This document shows positions 54,426 to 63,634 of a stretch of 64,000 bases of DNA, one piece after another. This stretch comes from Pseudomonas putida (GTDB taxonomy: Bacteria; Pseudomonadota; Gammaproteobacteria; Pseudomonadales; Pseudomonadaceae). The position numbers and the translations under genes are program-made. How positions within the stretch are numbered: position 1 is the stretch's first letter; the number at the start of each line of letters is the position of its first letter. The DNA lies in the NCBI RefSeq assembly GCF_009883635.2, contig NZ_CP026115.2, positions 434,001 through 498,000 of the forward strand. Reading direction: 5' to 3'. The notes beneath the pieces were generated by a model. It was not told where the DNA came from, searched no databases, and saw only the letters and a list, made by a program, of their open reading frames with translations.

Positions 54426-55679
54426 ATGCCCTTGAGCGACAACGCATCGATCATCTGGACGGTGGCCGCCTTGACCACCTGCGGCGTCATCCTGCGCCCC
54501 TGGCGCATACCCGAATACGTCTGGGCCATGGGCGGCGCGTTGCTGTTGGCCGGTCTGGGGCTGATCACTCCTGGCAACGCGCTGGCCGCCGCTGCCAAAG
54601 GCAGTGACGTCTACCTGTTTCTGATCGGCATGATGGTGCTGGCCGAGCTGGCTCGCCAGGAAGGCCTGTTCGACTGGCTGGCCCGTTATGCGGTGCACCA
54701 TGCGCGGGGCTCCGGGCAACGGCTGTTCGACCTGGTGTTTTTGGTGGGCACGCTGGTTACCGTGTTCCTGTCCAACGACGCCACGGCAGTGGTGTTGACC
54801 CCGGCGGTGTATGCCGCGTGCAAGGCCGCCAGAGCGGAACCGTTGCCGTACCTGTTCATCTGTGCCTTCATCGCCAACGCCGCCAGTTTCGTGTTGCCGA
54901 TCTCCAACCCGGCCAACCTGGTGGTGTTCGGCAGCCAGATGCCACCGCTGCTGGACTGGCTGAGGCAGTTCAGCCTGCCGTCGCTGGCGGCGATTGCCCT
55001 CACCTACCTGACGCTGCGCCTGGCCCAGCGCCGGCAGATCCGCCAGCCGCTGGCCTTGACCGTGGATACCCAGCCACTGACCGCAGGCGCACGGCTGAGT
55101 GCAGTGGGCATCGGCTTTACCGCAGCCTTGTTGCTGGGCGCGTCGGCACTGGACCGGGCGCTGGGCCTGCCGACCTTCTGCGCCGGTGTGGCGACCACGG
55201 CATTGGTTCACCTGCGCCAGCGGCGCAGCCCGATGCCGGTGTTGCGCCATGTAGCCTGGGGCGTCCTGCCACTGGTGGCGGGTTTGTTCGTACTGGTCGA
55301 AGCGGTCGCTCAAACCGGCGTGATCGTGCGCCTTGCCCAAGCGCTGGCAACGCTGGCCGAGGATTCGCCCGGCGCCGCCAGCTGGGTTGCGGGAGTGGGT
55401 GTCGCCATTGCCAGTAACCTGATGAACAACTTGCCGACCGGGCTGATAGCCGGGTCCATGGGTTCGCTGGTGCAATTGCCGCAACAGGCGACCGCTGCGC
55501 TGCTGATCGGCGTAGACCTGGGGCCGAACCTGTCGATAACGGGATCACTGGCGACCCTGCTGTGGCTGGTGGCAATCCGTCGCGAAGGCGAGCATGTCAG
55601 TGCCTGGCAATTCTTGCGTCTGGGTCTGCTGGTGATGCCTCCAGCCCTGGTGGCTGCGCTGCTGGTGCTGTGGGTGTGA
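54426..55679 (+). CDS. ArsB-type arsenite/anion permease
   Basis: A 417-residue protein with about eleven helices. The ion-transporter loops FLSNDATAVVLTPAVYAAC and SNLMNNLPTGLIAGSMG are the ArsB/NhaD-type signatures. ArsB exports arsenite; chromosomal relatives transport other anions. No arsR or arsC is next to it, so arsenic resistance is not certain. ATG at 54426. Confidence 0.8.
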   Translation: MPLSDNASIIWTVAALTTCGVILRPWRIPEYVWAMGGALLLAGLGLITPGNALAAAAKGSDVYLFLIGMMVLAELARQEGLFDWLARYAVHHARGSGQRLFDLVFLVGTLVTVFLSNDATAVVLTPAVYAACKAARAEPLPYLFICAFIANAASFVLPISNPANLVVFGSQMPPLLDWLRQFSLPSLAAIALTYLTLRLAQRRQIRQPLALTVDTQPLTAGARLSAVGIGFTAALLLGASALDRALGLPTFCAGVATTALVHLRQRRSPMPVLRHVAWGVLPLVAGLFVLVEAVAQTGVIVRLAQALATLAEDSPGAASWVAGVGVAIASNLMNNLPTGLIAGSMGSLVQLPQQATAALLIGVDLGPNLSITGSLATLLWLVAIRREGEHVSAWQFLRLGLLVMPPALVAALLVLWV

Positions 55680-55809
55680 ATCAGCATGTCTGCCTTGATT
55701 CAGTGGTGAGGCATAAATCGAGCGCCGCCCGCGCTGCGCTCGGTCTCATGGGCGCTGAGGGTGTGGTGGCATGCACCTGCGGCCCTGACGCACCCTCAAC
55801 CCCGGCCCA

Positions 55810-56073
55810 TCAATGCCTCATGCCCAACTCGGCATCATCCATCAGCGCCTTGGCCATCGCGCTCAGGTAATGCGAGGCCCAGATCATCATCGGTTTTTCG
55901 TCCATCAGGCCGAGGATGGTCAGCTCCCGCACATAGCCCATGAGTTCCGAGGCCTGTTCGCGGGCATCCTGGCAGGGAATGCCGGGTTCGATGCGGAACA
56001 GCGGGTGGGTCTGGTTTTCACCTTGGAAGAAGGTGGTCTTGCCGACGGTGCATTGGGTGTTGTCTGTGGTCAT
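55810..56073 (-). CDS. DUF3077 family protein
   Basis: An 87-residue protein, FRIEPGIPCQDAREQASELM then MIWASHYLSAMAKALMDDAE, matching the Pseudomonas-specific DUF3077 family. All-helical and cytosolic, no known function. GGGAGA precedes the ATG. A neighbouring gene at 56229 shows a similar organisation. Confidence 0.8.
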   Translation of the reverse strand: MTTDNTQCTVGKTTFFQGENQTHPLFRIEPGIPCQDAREQASELMGYVRELTILGLMDEKPMMIWASHYLSAMAKALMDDAELGMRH

Positions 56074-56102
56074 TGTTCAATCTCCCTGAAATTACATTGC
56101 CT

Positions 56103-56206
56103 GGCCGGGCCCTTTCGCGGGACAAGCCCGCTCCCACAGGTCAGCGCACAGCCTAAGGTCGTCGCTGTACTCGTGGGAGCGGGCTTGCCCCGCGAAGAGG
56201 CCAGAC
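56103..56206. repeat. REP pair, inverted
   Basis: GCGGGACAAGCCCGCTCCCA near 56118-56137 and GTGGGAGCGGGCTTGCCCCG near 56175-56194 are oppositely oriented REP units between two hypothetical genes. Confidence 0.75.
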
Positions 56207-56228
56207 CAGCCAGCACATCACCTGAGCC

Positions 56229-56471
56229 TTAGTGCAAGGTCCGAGGCCCAGTGGGCATCTGCACCTGGATCAACGCGGATTCGAGCAAAGCCCGCAGCGC
56301 CTCCAACTCATGCATCGAGGTCATCATCAGGATCGACGCCGGTGATTTGGGCTGCAGCAGCAACGCCTGATGCACCACTGTCGTCGCGCACAGCGCATAG
56401 TCGGTGGCCTGGATCAGGGTGTCTTCGAGGGAATGAATATCGTGGGGTGGATCGGGGACAATCTTGAGCAT
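56229..56471 (-). CDS. Small hypothetical protein, possibly DUF6124
   Basis: An 80-residue protein starting MLKIVPDPPHDIHSLEDTLI, a start seen in the DUF6124 group that often neighbours DUF3077 genes. Helical with no signal peptide. The ATG at 56471 is used; a GTG or ATG farther up is less likely. Function unknown. Confidence 0.6.
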   Translation of the reverse strand: MLKIVPDPPHDIHSLEDTLIQATDYALCATTVVHQALLLQPKSPASILMMTSMHELEALRALLESALIQVQMPTGPRTLH

Positions 56472-56870
56472 GTGCGTACCTCTGTCGATGAGGCCGACAC
56501 CTATCGCTGTCAAACAATTGGGTGGCAGCTGTGCATGGGTTGACAGACCGGTCGACAGAGATACCTAACCCGGCGCACACGAAGGTGCCCCACGCACAGC
56601 CACCATAGAGGTAAGCCGTACTTCACTGTCGAAAGCGGCCTGTCAAAGCCGTGTCGTTGAATGCAACGACAGGCCGAGACTAGAGCGCTGCGAGCTCAGC
56701 CGCAATGGAAAACAGAGGGCAACAGTATCTTTGGGAAATGGACTACAAGGAAGGGAAAAAATCTGAATTTTTGTAGTAACCAGAAACGTAAAAGTCCCCG
56801 AGGGCCTTCATCTTTGCCTTACCGATATACTTCGAGAAGGCCAATCAGCAGCGGGAAACGACACTCGAAC
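56472..56870. other. 399-bp region without a gene, includes left islet boundary
   Basis: No protein gene is seen. The 5' side (56472-56780) contains the promoter region of the DUF6124-like gene and a low-GC patch near 56740-56785. From 56781 begins the left copy of the tRNA-Gly-derived repeat. Confidence 0.55.
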
Positions 56871-56872
56871 TC
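56781..56872 (-). repeat. Left imperfect direct repeat (tRNA-Gly 3' end copy)
   Basis: 92 bp that resembles 57988-58081 in the same order: CAGAAACG, the GGCCTT hairpin region, TTGCCTTACCGA, TACTTCG, AAGGCCAAT, AGCGGGAAACGA and CTCGAACTC. The last part copies the T-arm and acceptor stem of tRNA-Gly. It is the expected footprint of a site-specific integration event. Confidence 0.75.
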
Positions 56873-57644
56873 AAGGCTCAAATTCAGCTTTCGGCTCCTC
56901 GGTCGCAGAGGCCTGTGCAGCTGTACGATAGGTCTTGTAGATCTGCTGAACTTCTGGATCATCGAGGCTTTCGTATGTAATCCCCTCTTTATCCAATCCA
57001 TCCAGCCCTTTGATACCACTGATGACCCCAGGCCACTCTTCCCGGCTGCAAATGTCGATCACAAACGGCTGCAGATAGCGGTCAAGATGCCCGGTCGAGG
57101 GCTCGCGAATTTCGTCACTGAGGGCGCGCAGATACAGATCCTTCTGCGTCTTTGACCAATCGACGGCGAAACCTGCTCGGAACGAGAGCTCCATGAACAC
57201 CAGCAAGATGGTGCGCCCATTACCGTCCAGGAACGGGTGAGCAAATGCCAGTTGCCCCATGACCTCGCCAGGGCGGTCCCGAAAGCGTTCACGATTGCAG
57301 GCCAATTGGAGCGCATAATCCACAGCCAGCCTGATCTGTGCAGGATGCTCAAATATCGTAGTGCCGGGATCACCATGCACGCCCTTGAAGACGGCCAGAT
57401 GCGGCACTAGTTCATTCCGGTCCTTGCCCGCCCAGTGGTAAAAGTCTGAAAAGAGAATTTCATGGACCTTGAGAACAGCGCCATAGTCGATCAACGGCTC
57501 ATTCTCGAGAAACGCAAGCGCGTCTTCGATACTCGCTTCGAATGACAAATGCTCCGATTCTTTGACTTCGACAGGGTCTTTCAATTGCAGGGCATTCTGC
57601 AGATAACCTGCCACCTCGAAATCTCCGAACGGATCGAAGCTCAT
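56871..57644 (-). CDS. Fic/DOC family protein, probable AMP-transferase toxin
   Basis: A 257-residue Fic protein. The Fic motif is HPFLDGNGRTIL at residues 136-147: His136, Asp140 and the GNGR loop are intact, but the last Arg of the usual HxFx(D/E)GNGRxxR is replaced by Leu147. It would AMPylate or otherwise modify a host protein. I see no (S/T)xxxE(G/N) inhibitory motif inside it. Its start overlaps the stop of the upstream small gene by 4 bases (ATGA). It is less GC-rich than its neighbours and sits between tRNA-Gly-derived repeats. Confidence 0.85.
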   Translation of the reverse strand: MSFDPFGDFEVAGYLQNALQLKDPVEVKESEHLSFEASIEDALAFLENEPLIDYGAVLKVHEILFSDFYHWAGKDRNELVPHLAVFKGVHGDPGTTIFEHPAQIRLAVDYALQLACNRERFRDRPGEVMGQLAFAHPFLDGNGRTILLVFMELSFRAGFAVDWSKTQKDLYLRALSDEIREPSTGHLDRYLQPFVIDICSREEWPGVISGIKGLDGLDKEGITYESLDDPEVQQIYKTYRTAAQASATEEPKAEFEP

Positions 57645-57904
57645 GCGCGGACCGGTTTCCGGGTACGCCGTTTTTCGGCGAGATAGCGCCCCTGCAGTGC
57701 CATGATCTCAACCTTGCTGAGCACGCCTTTTCTTTTAAGGTTCACCAGCAACTGTTCGATAACGTCCAGGTTGATGATATCGCCAGCCAGACGACTGATA
57801 GTCACAGCCATACCACTCACCCCGTCACGCTCTGCGGTAACGTTATGCATTTTGGCAAGCTTTCGTACCTCAGTGGCGACGCTGATATCAGAAGATCGGG
57901 TCAT
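57641..57904 (-). CDS. Probable antitoxin of the Fic module
   Basis: An 87-residue protein just before fic, with a 4-base overlap. It starts MTRSSDISVATEVRKLAKMH, is helical and ends in a basic tail (GRYLAEKRRTRKPVRA). Position and size suggest the antitoxin. The classical SxxxEG inhibition motif is not evident, so neutralisation may occur differently. The ATG at 57904 is used; 57949 is an alternative. Confidence 0.65.
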   Translation of the reverse strand: MTRSSDISVATEVRKLAKMHNVTAERDGVSGMAVTISRLAGDIINLDVIEQLLVNLKRKGVLSKVEIMALQGRYLAEKRRTRKPVRA

Positions 57905-57987
57905 CTCAAGTCTCCATTCCTGACCAAATCTTAGCATGGTGTCGGTCAAGCAGACAGGCGTGCCCGCGGAGTGAAAGAGGCATATGA

Positions 57988-58131
<144 letters not shown>

Positions 58132-58194
58132 GTCGTGATGGGTGCCATTCTAGCGATATCTGAAACGGCGTCAACCCCTTGATTCAAAAAAGTT

Positions 58195-58755
58195 TTATTT
58201 TTGCTCTGAGCCTTCACGCAGGTGCGGCCAGGCGGCTACCAGGTAGTGCACCATCGACCACAGGGTCAGGGCCGCCGCCACCAGCAGCAGGCCATAGCCC
58301 AATACCACCCAGAAGCTCACCACCGGCGGGTTGGCCAGCAGGATCACCAGCGCCAGCATCTGCGCCGCAGTCTTCCACTTGCCGAGGTTGGACACCGCCA
58401 CATGCGCACGTGCCCCCAATTCGGCCATCCACTCGCGCAGCGCCGAAACGACGATTTCACGGCCGATGATCACCGCCGCCGGCAGGGTCAGCCAGAAGTT
58501 GGCGTGCACCTGCACCAGCAGTACCAGGGCCACGGCCACCATCAGCTTGTCGGCCACCGGGTCGAGGAAGGCGCCGAACGGGGTGCTCTGCTGCAGGCGA
58601 CGCGCCAGGTAGCCGTCCAGCCAGTCGGTGGCGGCGGCGATGGCGAACACCGTGCTGGCAGCCATGTAGCTCCAGTGATAGGGCACATAGAACAGCAGGA
58701 TGAAGATCGGGATGAGCAGGACGCGTAGAACGGTGAGCAGGTTTGGAATATTCAT
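58195..58755 (-). CDS. pgsA: CDP-diacylglycerol--glycerol-3-phosphate 3-phosphatidyltransferase
   Basis: A 186-residue membrane enzyme making phosphatidylglycerol phosphate. The CDP-alcohol phosphotransferase motif is present with all its Asp: [20 protein letters not shown] followed by LDPVADK. Four to five helices. It is in the conserved order gacA-uvrC-pgsA, 33 bp after uvrC. Confidence 0.95.
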   Translation of the reverse strand: MNIPNLLTVLRVLLIPIFILLFYVPYHWSYMAASTVFAIAAATDWLDGYLARRLQQSTPFGAFLDPVADKLMVAVALVLLVQVHANFWLTLPAAVIIGREIVVSALREWMAELGARAHVAVSNLGKWKTAAQMLALVILLANPPVVSFWVVLGYGLLLVAAALTLWSMVHYLVAAWPHLREGSEQK

Positions 58756-58788
58756 CGGTACGACTGGCTGCGGGTTGAGCCCGGCATT

Positions 58789-60612
58789 CTACTCGCTATG
58801 CAGGCTGGCATAAATCGACTCGGCAAGCTTTTTACTGATGCCGGGGGCTTTGGCGATCTCATCGATACTGGCGCGGTTGAGCTCCTGCAGCCCGCCGAAG
58901 TGTTTCAGCAAGTCGCGACGGCGCTTGGGCCCTACCCCGGCGACGTCTTCTAGGCTCGAGGTACGGCGGGCCTTGCCGCGCCGGGCACGGTGGCCGGTGA
59001 TGGCAAAACGGTGGGCTTCGTCGCGGATCTGCTGGATCAGGTGCAGCGCCGGGTTGTCGCCCTTGAGGGTGAACTCGTGGGCCACGTCATTGAGGTACAA
59101 GGTCTCGAAACCGGCCTTGCGGGTCACGCCCTTGGCCACGCCGAGCAGGGTCAGGTCGGTGAAGGCCAGTTCCTGCATCACTTCGCGGGCCATGTTCAGC
59201 TGGCCCTTGCCGCCGTCCACCAGCAGCACGTCGGGCAATTTGCCCTCGCCATCCTTGATCCGCCCATAGCGGCGGGTCAGGGCCTGGTGCATGGCGGCAT
59301 AGTCGTCGCCACCGGTAACGCCTTCGATGTTGAAGCGGCGGTAATCCGACTTGATCGGGCCCTCCGGGCCGAACACCACGCAGCTGGCCACCGTGGCTTC
59401 GCCGCTGGAGTGGCTGATGTCATAGCATTCCAGGCGCTGCGGTACTTCATCCAGACCGAGCACTTCGGCCAGGGCCTCGAAGCGCGCGGCCATGTGCTGG
59501 CGGTTGGCCAGGCGGGCATTGAGCGCCTGCTCGGCGTTGGTCACCGCCAGTTGCTGCCAGCGCGCACGGGTGCCGCGCACGCGGTGGCTGATGGTCAGCT
59601 CGCGACCGCGCAGGCTCTGTACGGCTTCGGTGATGGCCTCGAAGTCTTCGTGCACCACGTTGACGATCAGCTCGCCAGGCAGCTCGCGCTCGGCATTGCC
59701 CAGGTAGTACTGCGACAGGAACGCGGCCATGACTTCGGCCACCTCCTCCTCGATGCCCACCTGCGGGAAGAAGTTCTTGCTGCCCAGCACCCGGCCGCCG
59801 CGCACGCTGATCAGGTGCACACAGGCACCGCCCGGGTTGACGAAGGCGGCCACCACATCGACATCGCCTGAGCCGCCTTCGATGTACTGCTGGTCCTGGA
59901 CCCGGCGCAACAAGGCAATCTGGTCGCGCAGTTCAGCGGCCTTCTCGAAGTTGAGGGCCATGGCCGCCTTTTCCATTTCCTCGTTGAGCTCGTTGCCCAA
60001 CTGCTGGCTGCGACCCTCAAGGAACATCACCGAGTGACGCACGTCCTCGGCATATTCCTCGGGGGTGACCAGGTTGGTGCACGGCCCTTTGCAGCGCTTG
60101 ATCTGGTATTGCAGGCACGGGCGGGTGCGGTTGGCGAAGTAGCTGTCTTCGCACTGGCGCACGGAAAAGGCTTTCTGCAGCAGGCTGAGGCTCTCGCGAA
60201 TGGCACCCGCACTGGGGTATGGGCCGAAATAGCGCCCCTTGGCTTTCTTCGCCCCACGGTGAATGCCCAGACGCGGGAATTCGCCGTCCGACAGGAACAC
60301 GTACGGATAGGACTTATCGTCGCGCAACAGAATGTTGTACGGCGGGCGCCACTGCTTGATCAGGTTCTGCTCGAGCAGCAGCGCCTCGGTCTCGTTGGCG
60401 GTGATGGTGGTTTCGACCTGGGCGATGCGCCCCACCAGCGCGGCGGTTTTCGGCGCCAGGCCGGTCTTGCGGAAATAGCTGGCCAGGCGCTTCTTGAGGT
60501 TCTTGGCCTTGCCCACATAGAGCAGCCGCGCCTCGGCGTCGAACATTCTGTAAACGCCCGGGCGACCACTGCAGGTCGCCAGGAATGCGCTGGCATCAAA
60601 GACTTGTGACAT
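58789..60612 (-). CDS. uvrC: Excinuclease ABC subunit C
   Basis: A 607-residue nuclease that makes the dual incision in nucleotide excision repair. The GIY-YIG domain is at the N-terminus ([20 protein letters not shown]), then the UVR helical segment for UvrB, the RNase H-like domain with [10 protein letters not shown], and two C-terminal helix-hairpin-helix motifs ([18 protein letters not shown]). It is 6 bp after gacA. Confidence 0.97.
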   Translation of the reverse strand: MSQVFDASAFLATCSGRPGVYRMFDAEARLLYVGKAKNLKKRLASYFRKTGLAPKTAALVGRIAQVETTITANETEALLLEQNLIKQWRPPYNILLRDDKSYPYVFLSDGEFPRLGIHRGAKKAKGRYFGPYPSAGAIRESLSLLQKAFSVRQCEDSYFANRTRPCLQYQIKRCKGPCTNLVTPEEYAEDVRHSVMFLEGRSQQLGNELNEEMEKAAMALNFEKAAELRDQIALLRRVQDQQYIEGGSGDVDVVAAFVNPGGACVHLISVRGGRVLGSKNFFPQVGIEEEVAEVMAAFLSQYYLGNAERELPGELIVNVVHEDFEAITEAVQSLRGRELTISHRVRGTRARWQQLAVTNAEQALNARLANRQHMAARFEALAEVLGLDEVPQRLECYDISHSSGEATVASCVVFGPEGPIKSDYRRFNIEGVTGGDDYAAMHQALTRRYGRIKDGEGKLPDVLLVDGGKGQLNMAREVMQELAFTDLTLLGVAKGVTRKAGFETLYLNDVAHEFTLKGDNPALHLIQQIRDEAHRFAITGHRARRGKARRTSSLEDVAGVGPKRRRDLLKHFGGLQELNRASIDEIAKAPGISKKLAESIYASLHSE

Positions 60613-60618
60613 GAAGGT

Positions 60619-61257
60619 TTACAGGCTTGCGTCAACCATACCGTGGCGAACGGCCAGCAAGGTCAGTTCGACGTCGCTGGTGACCGAGAGTTTTTCGAAG
60701 ATCCGATAACGGTAAGTATTGACGGTCTTGGGCGACAGGCACAACTTGTCGGAGATGATCTGCACTTTCTGGCAGCCGACGATCATCAGGGCGATCTGGA
60801 TTTCCCGTTCCGACAGCGCATCGAACGGCGACGCTTGCGGCTGGAACGACTTGAGCGCCAGCTGCTGGGCGATTTGCGGGCTGATATAGCGCTGGCCGGC
60901 AAATGCCAGGCGAATCGCCTGGACCATTTCGTCCAGCCCTGCGCCCTTGGTCAGGTAACCGGCGGCGCCAGCCTGCATCAGGCGGGTGGGGAACGGGTCT
61001 TCTTCACACACGGTAACCGCCACCACCTTGATGTCAGGGTGACTGCGCAACAGCTTGCGGGTGGCTTCCAGGCCGCCGATCCCAGGCATCTTGACGTCCA
61101 TCAGCACGACGTCAGGCTTCAGTTCCCGGGCGAGCTTCAGCGCCGACTCGCCCGAATCCGCCTCACCTACCACCTGCAGGCCGTCGATATCAGCCAGCAT
61201 GCGGGTAATACCGGTTCGAACCAGATCGTGATCGTCGACCACTAGGACCCTAATCAA
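60619..61257 (-). CDS. gacA: Response regulator GacA
   Basis: A 212-residue regulator. The receiver has Asp54 in VVLMDVKMPG; the LuxR/FixJ helix-turn-helix at the C-terminus reads LSEREIQIALMIVG and LSPKTVNTYRYRIFEKL. GacS-phosphorylated GacA activates the rsmY/rsmZ small RNAs, which titrate RsmA/RsmE. The start is TTG at 61257, as known for gacA in other pseudomonads. It heads gacA-uvrC-pgsA-tRNA-Gly. rsmE also lies in this window. Confidence 0.95.
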   Translation of the reverse strand: MIRVLVVDDHDLVRTGITRMLADIDGLQVVGEADSGESALKLARELKPDVVLMDVKMPGIGGLEATRKLLRSHPDIKVVAVTVCEEDPFPTRLMQAGAAGYLTKGAGLDEMVQAIRLAFAGQRYISPQIAQQLALKSFQPQASPFDALSEREIQIALMIVGCQKVQIISDKLCLSPKTVNTYRYRIFEKLSVTSDVELTLLAVRHGMVDASL

Positions 61258-61335
61258 GCAGACACCTCGTCAACAGGGCGATTGGATCCCGCCACCTTAA
61301 CAAAATTTTTCATAGCGGACCTAGCGTAAAACTTC

Positions 61336-61710
61336 CTACAGAAACGTCTGACGCTCATGACGCGGTTGCCGTGCCAGTTCACTGCTGCTGCCCTCACCCA
61401 CCAGACGCCCCAACAAGTGCCACAAAGCCGCCTTGTCGGCCGCCGGCAAACGCCGAAACGCGCCCAGCAGACCGCATTCATCGGCCGTCAGGCTTTCCAG
61501 CGGTGCTGGCGTGCGCTCACCGCTGAGCACATACAGCGCATCCACGCCTCGGATCGCCAACGCCGCCAGGTAGTCCGCCCGCGGCGTACGCTCACCACTT
61601 TCGTACTTGCCCTGAGCGTTGGGCTCGACGCCACCGATATCACCGAATACCCGCTGGGTCATGCCCAGCCGCTCACGCTCTTCCCGCAGACGTGGACCGA
61701 GTCCTTTCAT
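61336..61710 (-). CDS. XRE family transcriptional regulator
   Basis: A 124-residue protein with an N-terminal helix-turn-helix (LREERERLGMTQRVFGDIGG and NAQGKYESGERTPRADYLAA) and a helical tail. Phage-like XRE repressors have this layout, but no phage genes are near. It is 78 bp before gacA on the same strand, so it might influence it. Target unknown. Confidence 0.8.
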   Translation of the reverse strand: MKGLGPRLREERERLGMTQRVFGDIGGVEPNAQGKYESGERTPRADYLAALAIRGVDALYVLSGERTPAPLESLTADECGLLGAFRRLPAADKAALWHLLGRLVGEGSSSELARQPRHERQTFL

Positions 61711-62235
61711 ATGACGTTTCTCCTGGTTCCTTTGCCGTCATGGGTGCCGCTCACAATCCTGTAAGCAGTTGCAGACTGTGCAGTCACTATGCCCATCGCC
61801 GGCCAGGGTCGCAAGCCAGTATTGCGCCACCACTCAGCCCTGCGAGGCCCTGATTTAGAGGGATTTGATACGTCCGGCGGTGCACGCCAGACCATGCATC
61901 GCGAGGAAGAAACCGCAAAGGCGCCACGCATTTGGCGTCACTTTACTGCCATCGGCAGCGTTATCATTTTTTTGACGCCCAACTAACAACAACTTTAACC
62001 TATTGATTTATAACGGTTTTTAAACTTTCACATGGAACTTGTAAGTTATTTTCAAACAAGCAGATATCAAGGCTTGCAATAAAAATATAAACGCCTTTAG
62101 GCTGTAAAAAGACAACTAAGAAACAGCCTGCAACGCCACTTCTGAGCGCGGCTTACTTCTGCGCGTCTGCCATTTCGACAACTTCATGAACGATGTATCT
62201 CGGCCGGCTTTGCCGTGCCCCAGGGAGAGGGATCT
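61711..62235. promoter_or_regulatory. 525-bp algD upstream region
   Basis: No gene is seen. The part from about 61960 to 62130 is AT-rich, unlike the rest of the window, which fits a regulated promoter with DNA-bending. A GAACTT element at 62035 resembles the AlgU -35, but I cannot find a good -10 at proper distance. An imperfect GGCTGT / ACAGCC repeat lies at 62100-62128. A 5' leader with GGGAGAGG precedes algD. Confidence 0.55.
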
Positions 62236-63543
62236 ATGAACATCAGCATCTTTGGACTTGGCTATGTTGGCGCTGTCTGCGCAGGGTGCCTGTCGGCCCG
62301 CGGCCACAATGTGCTGGGGGTGGATATTTCCCCGGCGAAAATCGAACTGATCAACCAGGGCAAGTCACCCATCGTCGAGCCAGGCCTGGAGCAGCTGCTA
62401 CAGGACGGCGTCAGCAAGGGCCGCCTGCGCGGCACCACCGATGTGCAGGCGGCGATCCTCGCCACTGACCTGTCGCTGCTGTGCGTCGGTACTCCGAGCA
62501 AGAAGAACGGCGACCTGGACCTGGTGTACATGGAAGCGGTCTGCCGGGAAATCGGCACCGCCCTGCGCGACAAGGGCAGCCGACACACAGTGGTGGTGCG
62601 CAGTACCGTGCTGCCAGGCACGGTGAAGAACGTGGTGGTGCCTATCCTCGAGCAGTACTCGGGCAAACAGGCCGGCGTCGACTTCGGCGTAGCGGTCAAC
62701 CCGGAATTCCTGCGCGAAAGCACCGCGATCCAGGACTACGACTTCCCGGCCATGACCGTGATCGGTGAACTGGACAGCCAGTCGGGCGACCTGCTCGCGT
62801 CGCTGTACAGCGAACTCGACGCGCCGATCATCCGCAAGCCGATCGAAGTTGCCGAGATGATCAAGTACACCTGCAACGTGTGGCACGCGGCCAAGGTCAC
62901 CTTCGCCAACGAGATCGGCAACATCGCCAAGGCTGCCGGCGTCGATGGCCGCGAGGTGATGGATGTGGTGTGCCAGGACCACAAGCTCAACCTGTCGCGC
63001 TACTACCTGCGCCCGGGCTTTGCCTTCGGCGGCTCGTGCCTGCCCAAGGACGTGCGCGCCCTTACCTACCGCGCCGCCAGCCTGGATGTGAAGGCGCCGC
63101 TGCTCGACTCGCTGATGGCCAGCAACGCCTCGCAGGTGCAGAACGCCTTCGACCTCATCGTGCGCCAGGACAAACGCAAGATCGCCCTGCTCGGCCTTGC
63201 CTTCAAGGCCGGCACCGACGACCTGCGCGAAAGCCCCCTGGTGGAACTGGCCGAACGCTTGATCGGCAAGGGGTACCAGCTGCACATCTTCGACGAGAAC
63301 GTCGAATACGCCCGCGTGCACGGGGCTAACAAGGAGTACATCGAAGCGAAGATCCCGCATGTGTCGTCGCTGCTGCACAGCGACCTGCAGCAGGTGATCG
63401 ATGACGCCGAAGTGATCGTCCTTGGCAACAACGACCCGCGCTTCACCGGCGCCCTGCAAGCCGGCCACGGCAAGCAGGTGATCGACCTGGTCGGCTTCAT
63501 GCCCGGCCTGAGCGACAGCCGCACCCAAGGCATCTGCTGGTAA
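62236..63543 (+). CDS. algD: GDP-mannose 6-dehydrogenase
   Basis: A 435-residue enzyme that oxidises GDP-mannose to GDP-mannuronate, the committed step of alginate synthesis. NAD-binding MNISIFGLGYVGAVCAGCLS is at the N-terminus and the catalytic Cys268 is in FAFGGSCLPKD, matching P. aeruginosa AlgD in length and position. GGGAGAGG lies before the ATG. It is first in the alginate operon, alg8 starts 91 bp later. Confidence 0.97.
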   Translation: MNISIFGLGYVGAVCAGCLSARGHNVLGVDISPAKIELINQGKSPIVEPGLEQLLQDGVSKGRLRGTTDVQAAILATDLSLLCVGTPSKKNGDLDLVYMEAVCREIGTALRDKGSRHTVVVRSTVLPGTVKNVVVPILEQYSGKQAGVDFGVAVNPEFLRESTAIQDYDFPAMTVIGELDSQSGDLLASLYSELDAPIIRKPIEVAEMIKYTCNVWHAAKVTFANEIGNIAKAAGVDGREVMDVVCQDHKLNLSRYYLRPGFAFGGSCLPKDVRALTYRAASLDVKAPLLDSLMASNASQVQNAFDLIVRQDKRKIALLGLAFKAGTDDLRESPLVELAERLIGKGYQLHIFDENVEYARVHGANKEYIEAKIPHVSSLLHSDLQQVIDDAEVIVLGNNDPRFTGALQAGHGKQVIDLVGFMPGLSDSRTQGICW

Positions 63544-63634
63544 CCGACCCGGCACCTACCGCGCTTCACCTGCCACAGGCTCACGCCTGGGCGGGATGGC
63601 GCGCGGGCACCGCAAAAACAGGAGTCAAGGCGAC

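Noticed and set aside
62035..62060. GAACTT resembling an AlgU (sigma-22) promoter for algD
   Set aside because: No matching -10 (TCnnA) occurs at 16-17 bases; only the -35 half is seen.
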